A stretch of 64,000 bases of DNA. Origin: Datnioides undecimradiatus. Taxonomy: Eukaryota; Chordata; Actinopteri; Lobotiformes; Datnioididae. A program made the translations under genes and the position numbers. Below, piece by piece: positions 1 to 10,948 of this stretch (its first letter is position 1; each line of letters starts with the position of its first letter). The notes beneath the pieces were generated by a model that did not search any database, was not told where the DNA came from, and saw only the letters and a list, made by a program, of their open reading frames with translations. The DNA is taken from the NCBI GenBank assembly GCA_008933995.1, contig WARS01000016.1:5370215-5434214 (forward strand), given 5' to 3'.

Positions 1-1262
1 TTGCAACCTAATTGATAGCACTTTCATGTCTGCTTGGTAAATCTGGCGCAAAGACACAGTGAGCATAGCTTAGCATAAAGACTACAATCAGGAGGAAGCA
101 GCTAGCATGGCTCTGGTAACAAAATCTGTTTACCTGGAGCTCGACCATTTCTTGCTCGTTTCTGCTGACTACGATTAACAAGGTCCATGTTGGATTTGGA
201 GCCTTACTTTACAGTCTCAATGCTAACACCTGCGCAGCACTAGCATCATATTCACCATACAGACATGAGAGTGGTGACGATCTTCTTATCTAACTCTCAA
301 CTAGAAAGTGGCTTGTATTGTGTTGTGCATGTAGACAACATGTTTCCCAGAATGTTGAACTATTCCTTAAAATACCGATCCAGTCCAAGAAAGCCAACAG
401 TCAAAGTGCATATGTCTCAAGGAGGGTCATACAAGGGCTTGGTAACACCATTAATAACATTACTGTCCTTATCCAAAATCTACTGTGAAAGGATTTTACA
501 TGACTTTTCTTTGGGACTAGTTTGTTTTCTTTTATGATTGAAACATATTTTGTCAGTTAGTGCAATTTGACCAGTTAGTAACTAGTCAATAACGTTCAAA
601 TCTGAATTGGCTAAACTTCAGGTCTTCAGTCTCTGCATCCATCATTTCATTCAATGTGTGTGTACAAGGTTTCTATTTTACAGTCAAGAACTTTCTGTCA
701 CGTTTCCCAGTTTCAATAGTTTGTGATTTCTTGATTATTTTTTTTTTGATTTTTTTTTTTTTTTTTATTGTGGTGGTCATCAACAATACCGCCATGGGTT
801 AGGAAATCATTTGAACAGCAATAACTCAAGGATCCATCACTTGATACATCTTGTTACAAAATAAGAAATACTTTTTGATTATTATTTTTTGTTTGAGCCA
901 CTTGAACAATGATGCAAAAAGTAAAAAAAAAAAAAAAAGAAAGAAAAAAAGATGCAAAATCAAATAACTTTACTCAATAAGAAGATTATAAATGTACTCT
1001 CTCTAACATTCAGGTAGTAAGTTCCATAAGTCTCTCACAATGTATGATACATTCATTTCTCTATTTGGCCCTTCCTGGCGCCAACCTTTACTTTAAGTTC
1101 TTCTCTATGATCCAACACACAGGACATGGCGAGTGGGAAACACATTTTTCCAATAGTCCAACAAGATGGTTAAAGTAGAAATGTTTTATACTATACTCAA
1201 CATAAGGACTTGCTGTATTATTTACAATATATACTGTAAAACTGTAAATCAGGTGAGATAAA
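1..1262. other. 3' flank of nr3c2, no gene recognised
   Basis: AT-rich, with long T runs at 740-767 and an A-rich run at 923-948. A 90-codon open frame on plus (265-537) resembles nothing I know. Human NR3C2 has ARHGAP10 as its tail-to-tail neighbour, but I see no exon of it here. Confidence 0.5.
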
Positions 1263-1269
1263 AAGGCAC
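1263..1269 (-). promoter_or_regulatory. Candidate miR-124 seed match downstream of nr3c2
   Basis: The minus strand reads GTGCCTT, a 7-mer match to the miR-124 seed; miR-124 has been reported to act on human NR3C2 mRNA. It counts only if the transcript extends this far, about 3 kb past the stop codon. A Pumilio-type TGTAAATA lies nearby at 1219-1226. Confidence 0.25.
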
Positions 1270-1444
1270 AAGTTTCCCTTTTTTAAATACAATGTAAACA
1301 TCTCATCAAAAAGCATGCATTAACATTTCATTTTACAAAAAGGATATCTTTTTTAGACAAAGTACTTAAATATTGTTTTCCAGCAAAATATAATTCTCTC
1401 AAAAATACTTTCCCATTCATCCTATGAACCTTTAGACAGTTTTT

Positions 1445-1450
1445 TTTATT
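1445..1450 (-). terminator. Candidate distal poly(A) signal
   Basis: AATAAA on the minus strand. The downstream sequence is not clearly GU-rich, so support is weaker than for the sites at 3039 and 1726. Confidence 0.2.
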
Positions 1451-1725
1451 CCTTTTAAAAAGGACAAAAAGGGGGCAAAATAAAGAAACAGTGAGAGATT
1501 AGCTTAAGGGTCCTTCACAACTGGAACACAATGATGCGCGAAAAAGACGGATTGTAAAATGAGGCCTTTCTGACAAGGGATTGTACAAAAATTAGTGGGC
1601 AGGGGAGGAGGACCATATCTACACTGTACATCGCATTATTAATATTTTCTTCGCCTTTCCCCCATCAATATCTCAAAAATTAGGTATTTGTGGCAAAAAT
1701 AAATAAACAGTGAAAATATAGCGAG

Positions 1726-1731
1726 TTTATT
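1726..1731 (-). terminator. Candidate alternative poly(A) signal
   Basis: AATAAA on the minus strand followed about 20-35 nt downstream by a U-rich stretch (TGTTTATTTATTTTTG). Use of this site would give a 3' UTR of about 2.6 kb. Confidence 0.3.
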
Positions 1732-1839
1732 TTTTGAAAAAAGAGCTTGGTCTACAAAAACTGGACTGGACCCAAGCACCATCGCTATTGGTGCTCATAG
1801 ACAATAGTTTCATCGCTTTACAATAGTTTCACCCAAGAA

Positions 1840-1857
1840 GGGGGGGGGGGGGGGGGG
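1840..1857. repeat. Mononucleotide G18 tract (C18 in the transcript sense)
   Basis: Eighteen consecutive G on the plus strand, preceded by a short direct repeat of ACAATAGTTTCA (1801-1812 and 1820-1831). If inside the nr3c2 3' UTR, the mRNA would carry a poly(C) run, a type of site bound by poly(C)-binding proteins. The length is likely variable and error-prone in sequencing. Confidence 0.85.
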
Positions 1858-3038
1858 AGAAAAGGTTGAAACACCCTCCCCAGTTATCCCGACAAATTTA
1901 ATCTACCCTCACGTAAGCAAAAATTAAAAATAGGTAGCCCCCTTTTCTGAACCCTTTGAGTAATTTTGGTACAGTCCCTGATAACAGTTGTGAGCGTGCC
2001 ACCTCCATCTCTTGCACACCAATCCTTGCACAATTACCACCACAGAAGAGACCTCATAACGCAGCACGGCCCCATCTCTACGAGAGCCGTGGCCACAAAA
2101 TACAGTACACCAACACCCCACTGTGCTAGTGATGTCATGTGCCTAACTTTAGGCTGGGTGACCATGCTGAAAGTCTTTTCCCACATCATCACAGTTGCTT
2201 ATCAAGACAGACAATTCCTGCTAGCTGCACTAATGCCTCATTTCACATTGTATCTCCTCTGTGCAAATCTAAATGTGGAAATAGGATACGGCTAATCCTA
2301 TAACATAAATGCATAATACCCACATTGAAAGAGCAGATCAACTATGCACATGCTTGCCAGGAAAAAAACCCCAAAACAAAACAAAATAAAAAATGCACAC
2401 ACACAAACTTATGCCACACTCGTTTCCATTCACACATGTAAATACACACTCACAGGGCACAAAAAAAAAATAATAATCACACGCCCCCACTGTTTTTTTT
2501 TTTTCCCCCCCAGAGGCTCTATCGCTTTTCAGTAGCATCATAGTAGTGTTCCACAACCACCCAGAAACCAGTGGGGTGTGAGACAAGTTAATGGTCCAGA
2601 TGACTGGGCCTGCCATACCTAAAATAGTTGTACTTGGCCCAAAGATAAGAGAAAGGAAACAAACTAAATTAGGAAAGGTGATCATACCAACGGTTCTTCA
2701 TCAAGCATTCATCAACATGTACCTCAAAACATCATCTGTACAACAGCTGAATAGAGTGTGTTTAAGAAGTTGTTAATACCTGTACACGTTTGCCTGGTTT
2801 TTGATACATTAGCCGTTTGCTGTAAGCACTGCAGAGTAATGCTCCATTTTGGATTATATCAATTTTACAGAGTATGTGTGTTTAAACTGTGTGTCCATAT
2901 GGTGTATTGTATATGGACTACCTACTGTCTACTGTACATGTTATGTTTTGCCTGGCTTTGTAGAAATGAAGCACCTTAATGTAAAATGACTGGCTTGTCA
3001 AAAACTAAACCTTTGCAACACACTTTTATAAAATGCTT

Positions 3039-3044
3039 TTTATT
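3039..3044 (-). terminator. Candidate proximal poly(A) signal of nr3c2
   Basis: AATAAA on the minus strand (TTTATT on plus), about 1.26 kb after the stop codon. A GTGTGTTG element follows 16-23 nt further along the transcript, which is the usual arrangement of hexamer and GU-rich downstream element. Other hexamers at 1726-1731 and 1445-1450 could give longer UTRs. Confidence 0.45.
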
Positions 3045-3933
3045 ATTTCTGGGAAGAGTAGATAAGTGTTGGTTCACAAAGGGCTGGTTTTGCTTCATTG
3101 TGAGTAAAAACAGACATTTGGACAGCTGCTCTGGAGATAACACAAAACACAATTACTATGGATGCACCTCAGTCAAATCCATTACCAGCGGACTCTACTG
3201 AAATTGTTTCTGTAAATGCATGTTTTCCATCCTGCAGCACTTCTGACCACTTTTGTACAAAGGTAAAATCGCTCATCAATATTGTCTTAATTCTACACCA
3301 CAATGCCTAAAATAGTGACTTAATGACATGGGAGCTTCACGTGCAAGCTTTCTTTACACAAGAGAGACATTTTTAGTTCAAAACAGCTTTAGCTTTGGAC
3401 TTTTGCATATTAGTTTTGATTGTTTTACTACATATTTTAATTAAAAAAACTCAGTGTGTGAATGTTAATGATGGCTGTTATGACACCGATCGAGATTCAA
3501 ACTTGGACTTGTTAGATTTAATGTAATTATTCAGCTTATGATGACGCTTGTATAGCCCTTGGAATATATTCAAATAGACCTTTCACCTTACAGTCTAGAA
3601 TTTCTGTGCCTCCTCATAACGTCCTTTGCCCTGTAGTCTTGCAGTATGTTGCTACACTGCAAAGCAAAATCTAAGTATTGGCTTTTTTTTTTTTTTTTCT
3701 GTAGTGCTATTATTTTGAAAGACTGCATAAGCCACAGTTAATATTTGCAAAAACTTTTCTTCTTCTAGATTCATAATCTGATTTTAGTGCATGTGGAGTT
3801 CATCTGTGCGTTTTCTGTGAAGGCATGTGGACAGCATGTGTATCAATTTCCCTCTACGTGTGTGTGTGTGTTTATATGTGTGTGTTGTGGGATTGTGTGC
3901 GCAGTGAATGTATCTAGCGCATCCTAAGAAATG

Positions 3934-3941
3934 TATGGCTT
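3934..3941 (-). promoter_or_regulatory. Candidate miR-135 target site in nr3c2 3' UTR
   Basis: The transcript strand reads AAGCCATA, a full 8-mer match to the miR-135 seed. Human NR3C2 mRNA has been reported as a miR-135a target, so a site in the same UTR of a fish orthologue is plausible. One 8-mer can occur by chance; conservation would decide. Confidence 0.45.
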
Positions 3942-4300
3942 TATCTCCATAGAAAATACTGTTATCGTCTTTGGGGCAGGGATGGGGTCACAGGGGGAAC
4001 TTCGGGATGCTTTGTCACATTTGTCACAAGTCCTTCTCAGCGCATCGCGCTCGGCTCGACGAACTATTCACAGCTCTGACCCGCTCCTGGTGACTGCCGG
4101 GTCAAAATCGTTCTCCCCTTCTGACTTCTGTCACCATGCCACTTAACTTTCCCATCCATGAGAAGGACGCTGGCATACTGGGCGACGGGGTGCAGGCCAA
4201 CTGGTCAGGCCTTTCTCGCACGTTTTCTTCCTCTGTTCTTGAACTTCTTCCTCATCTCTTCCAGTTCTTAATGCTGCTTCTGTCTCAACTGTTAAGCGAG

Positions 4301-4456
4301 TCACTTCTTGTGGAAGTAGATTGTGTGAGTGAGGCCCGACTCCACCTTTGGTATCTGGTCACTGATGATCTCCACCAACATTTCGGGGAACTCCACCTTC
4401 AGGGCCTGGGACTCACGAAAGGTGTAGAAGCAGAAGTCTAACAGGTTCCCCACCAG
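4301..4456 (-). CDS. nr3c2: nr3c2 exon 9 (coding part): helices 11-12, AF-2 and C-terminus
   Basis: Encodes [40 protein letters not shown] and [11 protein letters not shown] followed by TGA (bases 4303-4301). It includes the pocket Cys and Thr equivalent to human C942 and T945 (FCFYT) and the AF-2 helix 12 core EMLVEIISD, which recruits coactivators when hormone is bound. These 51 residues match the human MR tail in length; the end YFHKK corresponds to human YFHRK. The 3' splice site is TGTGTTGTCCAG|CTGGTG. This is the end of the protein; the exon continues as 3' UTR to lower coordinates. Confidence 0.97.
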   Translation of the reverse strand: MVGNLLDFCFYTFRESQALKVEFPEMLVEIISDQIPKVESGLTHTIYFHKK

Positions 4457-5209
4457 CTGGACAACACAGACAAAATGTTAAATGAGAAACGTGAAATATA
4501 AACCAGTTTTTTTTTAAAAAAAAAACATAAATTCAAGTCTTCCACTGTGTACACATATCAGTGTGGATCCATTCTTTTGGGTCACTGGCTCCTTTCAACC
4601 CTTTTCAGCTAACCACTTGGGGGCGCTACTGATTTTTTTTCTGGCCAACCATCCTTTAAAGAAGGGTCATCTGCTCAGCACTAACCCCATTCACTCAGTC
4701 ATCAGGGGCATTGAATTCTGGCCATTTATCTGTGTGACCTCTCGCTGGCTGACTTTCATTTCTTTGGGCATTGCCTGCACTGTCATTATGCCACATAGCG
4801 GTTGACCCATGCATAAAAACAGAACAGTGATTTAGCACATTTGCTACAGTGACCACTGTGTACTCTGATCCAGTAAACTGCGAGCTGGCATTGATCCCCT
4901 TCTGTTCCATTCACCAATACAGGCTGGTCACCGCCTCTTCCAAAATAACCTCCCCCTCGGGGGAGAGACTGGGATGCAATAATCCTTATTCCAAGCCACA
5001 GCATCATTGAACTGCTAAGTAAATGCATTATCCAAATCCACTGTGCTGCCATTTTACTCCAAACACGTCCAGTGATATTAGAGGCCCAAAGTGCTACTGG
5101 ACACCTCACGCCGTGTGCAAAGGCATGGCATACCAAGAGGCTGCCAAGGGAAGCCTGTGCTATACTGTAGGCGATTGGCATGGCAGACAGACAGAGCAAG
5201 GGTACTTAC
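4457..5209 (-). other. nr3c2: nr3c2 intron 8
   Basis: 753-nt phase 0 intron with donor GTAAGT and acceptor TTGTCCAG. It holds overlapping open frames on both strands (137 codons on minus, 80 on plus) that match no family and are judged chance. No repeat was recognised. Confidence 0.9.
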
Positions 5210-5367
5210 ATCATGCATGGCGTCCAGTAGCTTGGTGAGCTGGAAGAAGCGCTGCCAGGTTTGGCCAGAGTTGTTGGTTGCTTTTCCCACTGAACGCCGC
5301 AGCTCCTTAATGTAATTAACCCTCATCTCCTCGAACGCTGCCTGGTTCTTCAGACCCTCTTTGGGAA
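5210..5367 (-). CDS. nr3c2: nr3c2 exon 8: ligand-binding domain helices 9-10
   Basis: Encodes (V)[40 protein letters not shown] and [12 protein letters not shown]. This is the helix 9-10 block shared by MR and GR (human MR has [20 protein letters not shown]). The length is 158 nt, as in human, with acceptor TTTCCCAG|TTCCC and donor CATGAT|GTAAGT; the following intron is phase 0. The open frame continues a few residues past the donor, but that part matches no receptor and is intron. Confidence 0.97.
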
Positions 5368-5746
5368 CTGGGAAACGGACAAATCCTTCTGTCATCAACT
5401 GGATTTAATCAGTGAACAGCAATATGGGTTTGAATGTGACTGACCCAAAGATGGGCCAATGATATGAGACTTGGTAAGGGTTACTGGGCAGATTTGTCTC
5501 AAACTTGTTAAACATTTGACATGATTGGTGGGAATGTGTCCTACATAACAAAATTAGCACCCATATCAGTCATAAAAAGGGTCTTGTATGTATGGGCTGT
5601 ATTGGAGAACTCAACTGACTGGTTGCTTTGCATATTATGTGTTTTTGCCAAACATTTCAATTTTTTTCTCATTGACTGACATTCCTACTTGACTACAGTA
5701 TTACTAATCAATTTTGGTTTAATAACATAATCCAAAAATGTATGTA

Positions 5747-5782
5747 TCTGCTATTTCTGCATGCACATGCAGAAATAGCAGA
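5747..5782. repeat. Perfect inverted repeat, 17-bp arms, 2-nt spacer
   Basis: The arms TCTGCTATTTCTGCATG (5747-5763) and CATGCAGAAATAGCAGA (5766-5782) are exact reverse complements separated by CA. They could extrude as a cruciform, or fold as a tight hairpin in the pre-mRNA. The loop is too small for a typical microRNA precursor. Confidence 0.95.
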
Positions 5783-8205
5783 GACTTATTGAGCATTTTG
5801 ATATATCTGGCTTGTAGTTGAATTCAAAATTCAATTTAAGAAGGAGAGAACTTAGCTAATTTAATTTATTAGCTTCGTTGTCAGCGTATCAAACCTGGAG
5901 GACAAATATGAAGAAAACATGCTGTGATGCACTGGAAAGGGCAATCATTTCATTTCAGTAATTATTTTTTTATGAATATTTTTCTTTGGTGTTGAAAAAG
6001 CGATTGTAATTTTAATTAGATGACCCTTTTTTAAAAAAAAATATATAACATTTATTAAAAATAATTGTTCTGAAGCCAACATAAAAGTCTCAGCTTACAG
6101 TTTCTTTGAATGCGAAAAAAACAGAATAAACTAATTGAAACATTCATTGTTCAAACAGGAATTTGATAACACAGACAAAAGAAATTAAAAATCAAATTAC
6201 TGAATGGCTACTGCAACGGTTTCTATATCTGGAGCAGCTTCCAGGTATGTATGAGGTGATTTTCTTACTATTCTGAAATGGGCGAAAACCAACAGGCACC
6301 TGGAATGTATTAATGCATTTACGGTACGCTTCAGAAAATGGCTGTCAAATGCACATTAAACACCATTTGCAGTTAATGGGCTAAGCCTTGCACAACCACC
6401 GGTATGTTCCTTTAATGCAGAAATGTGTAACTGTGTAAAGGGTAATTAGAGGTGCTCAGAGAATTATGCTCAGACTCCCACACAGTAGCCTTTTTTTGCA
6501 CATTTTTCCCCGTGTTTGACGACCTAAGCCTATTTAGCAACTCATTACAACCACTTTCACCATTTCAAGAGGTAATTAGTTTTCACGTGTAACCACTGGT
6601 TGAGGAAAGAAGACTGATATGCTGGAAGGCATTGATTAAAAGTTATCGCAGGGACAGTGACAACAAAAAGGGGTGTTATGTGTATTAAAGAGCTTATTGT
6701 GTCAGCCGAGCCCCTATTCATCGAGCGGTTTGCTCAGTGACCGGGGCTGCTGCGGCAACTGCGACTGTCGCACTCGCTCACATCATAATGACTTGGTCGG
6801 TAGCATCCGTGCACTTAACATAAAAAGGAGGTGAAATGGGAGGAATCCAGACAGATGTGAGGAATGAGATACAGTAACAGCACCTTGAGGATGCATCGAA
6901 ATGTCTACAGTATCTTTTTTTTTTTTTTTCCTCGCACTCCTTCTCACCTCCCTGTGCAGGAGAACAAATTCACAGATGTGGAAGTCTGCCAAAGCTCTTA
7001 AATGACATTCAGCTGCTGGCTACCAGATTAAGAAACACCTCGCCTCTCAAAGAACTCACATCAGTCTGAACGTCTCCAGTTGTCCTTCAGCCAAGACTGA
7101 GATATGACGATATATACCATGACCCACTGCGAGTTTGTCAGCCATCAGGGATTCTATCATACCGCTCATATGGCACTGTGCCCCGAATAGCTGCAGGTTT
7201 ATTAGCATATTTTAGGCGATGCTGCAAATCAGTGATTGCTTTATGGCAATACGTTGATGAAGTACTGAAGCTTAATTTATCAGGTATTTCAATTGATGGA
7301 TGAGCCAAAAAACAGACGTTCATTTCTGGTAGTTTACCCACAATATTTAAGGAACTTTCTTGAAAATGTATTGTATCCAGCGTTAATATTAATCAAGTTT
7401 TCAAAAAGAAGTTATTACTGCAATTTATTTTCATTTTCAGTTGATCAGTCAGTTCTCAATTGATCACCTACTCTAGAAGATGTTTGAAAAGAGTTAAAAC
7501 TTTGATTTGTCCAACACCCAAAGATCGTTCACAGTTCAATATTATTATTATAATAATGTTATTACAATTACATGCTCAGATTTGAGAAACCGTAACAAAG
7601 TATTGTTCGGCTTTGATGATCATAGTAGTTGATTATGAAAACAGTTGCCAGTTGACTTCAGGTGATTTGAGTTATTGATTAATTGTAGGTCTTCTATGCA
7701 AAACATCCAAGAATGTAAAGAACAGTCAGCACACAGGATGACCTCTGAAAGATGTATCTTCGTGTTTTGTCAGGAAAAGTCTAAGAACCTCCCAATCACG
7801 TGAACTCACTAAACCAGACTCTGCACTCGCCGTTAAACATGTCGAGAGGAGACGATGGCATTAATCTCTCGTCAATCGTTATAGTGTTTTTGAATCCTTA
7901 CGGAAATATCTCTCACAGCAGAATGTGAAATTCTTAGCCCTAATGGTTCAAATGACCTCCCTTTTAAAAACTCTATCATAGTCTTTCTTCAGCACTTCTC
8001 AGTGGCCCGAATGCCTCATAAACCTTAATCACTCATAGCAACACTGGGGGAAAAAAACTGCCAGGACCTGTTTGAGTTTTGCAGCAGGAATAGCCACCAG
8101 CACAACTCTTCTTCTTGTTATTTAGCATTGTGTCTTTTTGAGAGCAGAACACTGCAGGTCAATGGAAATGGGATGAAAATGTGTTTGTCTGCCTCCCTCC
8201 TTGTC

Positions 8206-8223
8206 CTCTCTCTCTCTCTCTCT
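8206..8223. repeat. (CT)9 microsatellite
   Basis: Nine CT units on the plus strand inside intron 7; GA in the nr3c2 transcript. Confidence 0.9.
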
Positions 8224-9260
8224 GTAATTTTCTTCATCTTACTTTGAAGCACAATCACCTTCAAGCGTGACTTCGTACAAGCGGCGGGAGGAAAGCAGAT
8301 ATGAAAACAGATTGGAGCCTGGTGCGTGGGGCTGTGATCTCTGTGCTGTATTTTGTGGCTGACATGATGAGAATGTGCTAAAACCCTGAGCTGCATTTGG
8401 ACCTTTTGTTTTTCTCCCACTGACCCACATTCGCCCTGATTAGAAACCGACCTGGCATTTGGGGGCGTTACCATGACCGGCCCCAAAATAGGGCATTTAT
8501 ACCTACGTAACTGGTGTCAAATGGATTTTCGGGGCAGGTATAGAGCCTTTTCAACTAGGCCATATTTCTTGTTGTGCAGCTGCATTGTTACGTCCACCAA
8601 AGCTAGGGGAAGCACATCTTCTAATGCATGTTAAAGAAAATCAAAGAGGCAGACATAACTCACGCAGCTAGGAGATGCCATCAGCATGTGTGAAGTTCAA
8701 GGACATGCAGCTTCCTGCTCTGGGTTGCTGGTACATACCTCACTGACAGGACAGCTCTCAGTTTAGATTTAATACCCGATACTAGTCATTAGGGAGTTCT
8801 ACAACTAACCCTGAGCGTGACTTCTCTTAATACAACTTAGTGAAACAGGAAATGTTCATTTAAACATGACCTCAAAACGTTAATGACAGGTTACCAATGA
8901 AAGGGAACGCATGCGTAAGTGACTGTAAAGTGTGTCACATCAACAACACATCGGTAAACATACTGTGCGGCTGCTCCATCTGGAGCTGGGGGCTGAGCAA
9001 CCGTTTGGGAGAGGAAAGCGAAAATGCGGTGTGGTGGGAGAACAAAACGGACGAGATCATCTAGCAGCACTGTCTCCGTCTGTGCAGAGGTGAGGAGTGT
9101 AACTGGTTTGAGCAGGCCGCGCTGCTCCTGTGCAAAATCCAAACAGGGTCATGAGACACCGCAGGCTCAATGAAACCTTAGCCAAGGTCAGAGAGGAATA
9201 ACAGCCCTTCTCTCTTTTCTCTTCATCCCTCCTTCCCTCTCTCCCTTTCACTCGTTCATC

Positions 9261-9266
<6 letters not shown>

Positions 9267-9296
<30 letters not shown>
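9267..9296. repeat. (CA)15 microsatellite
   Basis: Fifteen CA units following a CT-rich stretch (about 9200-9266), a compound repeat in intron 7. Confidence 0.95.
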
Positions 9297-9298
<2 letters not shown>

Positions 9299-10921
9299 TT
9301 TTCAAACCAGCCCACAGGCACACACACACTCGGTGACTCCGTAGTACTTGCTCAGCTGACAAGTTCTGACAACTCTTCTGTAAACATTTCTGCCGCTGCT
9401 CCTTCCACGAGGCCTGAGCACTGCAACAAATATCGATCCCACGGTGCCTCTGAAAATCCAGACACGGACTGATCTCCTGATATTATCATTATTTACAAGT
9501 GCTTTTGCCGAACATCCAAACAGTTCAGGTGCCCCAACATAGGCACGCTGGAAAGGGCAGGGACCGAACGAGTGCTGGATGATTATTTTTTTCCCCCTCC
9601 TCTCGTGTTTTAACACTTAATGCAATAACCGGAGCAGATCGAAGCATCCTAACCCCCCTCCTCAATTCTGTATCCCGACTACTTTTAATCTGCACCCTCT
9701 CCTTCGAAAAAATTCCAGCCCGGGTTTGAAGGAAGTAAAGAAAAATAACAGGTCTTGGAGCATTGCCTGGTGCTTGACTGGCCTTTATTAAGTACAGCAG
9801 GGCTCTCTGGAAAGCCTCCAGAGGACCGGCGTGGAGAAGAGAGGGAGGCCACAGCAACAGAAGGACTAGCTCTGCTAACCCCCGCCCCTCCAACCCCCCC
9901 CCCACACCCTCTTTGTCTTCCTTCTTTCTCCCTGTAGCCATGCACCTGTCTCTTTCGCACCAACACAAGCTCTCACTGTCAACATTTGTCTGATTTCACT
10001 CTCTAAAACTTCCTTTTTCCCCCTTGGTTTCTCATCCTCTCTGTGCGAGTATTCTCTCTCTTCCTCATCTCTCCCAACATCCAATAGCTGAGGTCCAGCC
10101 GGAGCTCCCCTGCCTCCAGATGACTCAACAACACGGAGTTTATATCAGGAAAAAGCACCTCCTCTTCCATATGTCACTCTGCTCTGAAGCCAAACTAAGC
10201 ATATACCATTGGTCGGGGGTATATTTCTAAAGCTAAATAATCTGCTGACAGAGGGCTTTTTTTTTCTACTGCCTAAAATACAAATATTATTCATTTTTGC
10301 AAGATCCAGCCTCACAAATCATTCAAAAAACAACTTTTTTTTATTATTATTGCAACACTGCATTTCAAAGCCTGATCTTTTTCTCTTTTACTGCATTGCA
10401 AACACCAATGGGAATCAAAACTACAGCAGCAGCCAAAGTGGATTTCTTTTATAATAAAAGCCAGTGCTTCAAAGGTCATTTGATAACAATCAAACAGGAG
10501 CTGAGATACCAAAATTTGACTTTTCTATCAAAAGAATGATAATAATTTCATTTAAAATTGTGTTTTCAACCATTCAGGATTAATTCAAAGCTACATCTAG
10601 ACTCTTTGAGTAGTTTTGACCTTTAAATTAGTGTTAATGATACAGAACTATAAGCAGCCTCTGTTACTGGGCTCATTATAATGTATTAATGTAGAACTTG
10701 TGATGCTGGGATGAAGTAAACTTCACCAAGGTTGTGTTTTGCCCATCCGAGTCCAGCATTCACGCACCACTTTCAGAGGCCTCAGTAACTGCAAAATAAA
10801 TTCTCTGCCAATGAATATTTCCACTGATTGGCACTGGTGCTGAAGTTCAAAGAGTTTGAAGTCTGGCCAGCATGCAGGCTCTTCAAATAGCTCGCCACAA
10901 CTCTCCCTCACCCCCTTTATC

Positions 10922-10948
10922 CTCTCTCTCTCTCTCTCTCTCTCTCTC
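10922..10948. repeat. (CT)13 microsatellite
   Basis: Uninterrupted CT run in intron 7, followed about 30 bp later by a short CA run (10981-10995). Confidence 0.95.

Larger units (their letters stand above)
1270..3019 (-). other. Possible extended nr3c2 3' UTR
   Basis: No protein-like open frame. AT-rich sequence with features common in long 3' UTRs when read on the minus strand: an AU-rich element (TGTTTATTTATTTTTG, about 1694-1709), a C18 tract (G18 on plus, 1840-1857), and AATAAA at 1726-1731 and 1445-1450. Whether it is transcribed with nr3c2 cannot be settled from sequence. Confidence 0.35.
3020..4300 (-). other. nr3c2: nr3c2 3' UTR, proximal part
   Basis: Runs on from the nr3c2 stop codon in the same exon with no open frame resembling a protein. 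Its lower limit is set by a candidate poly(A) signal at 3039-3044 followed in the transcript by a GU-rich stretch (GTGTGTTG, about 3016-3023). It carries an 8-mer match to the miR-135 seed at 3934-3941. No splice evidence can be seen; the exact cleavage site is inferred. Confidence 0.6.

Noticed and set aside
9525-9968. 147-codon open frame on minus
   Set aside because: Lies in a purine/pyrimidine-rich belt with several overlapping frames; no recognised protein.
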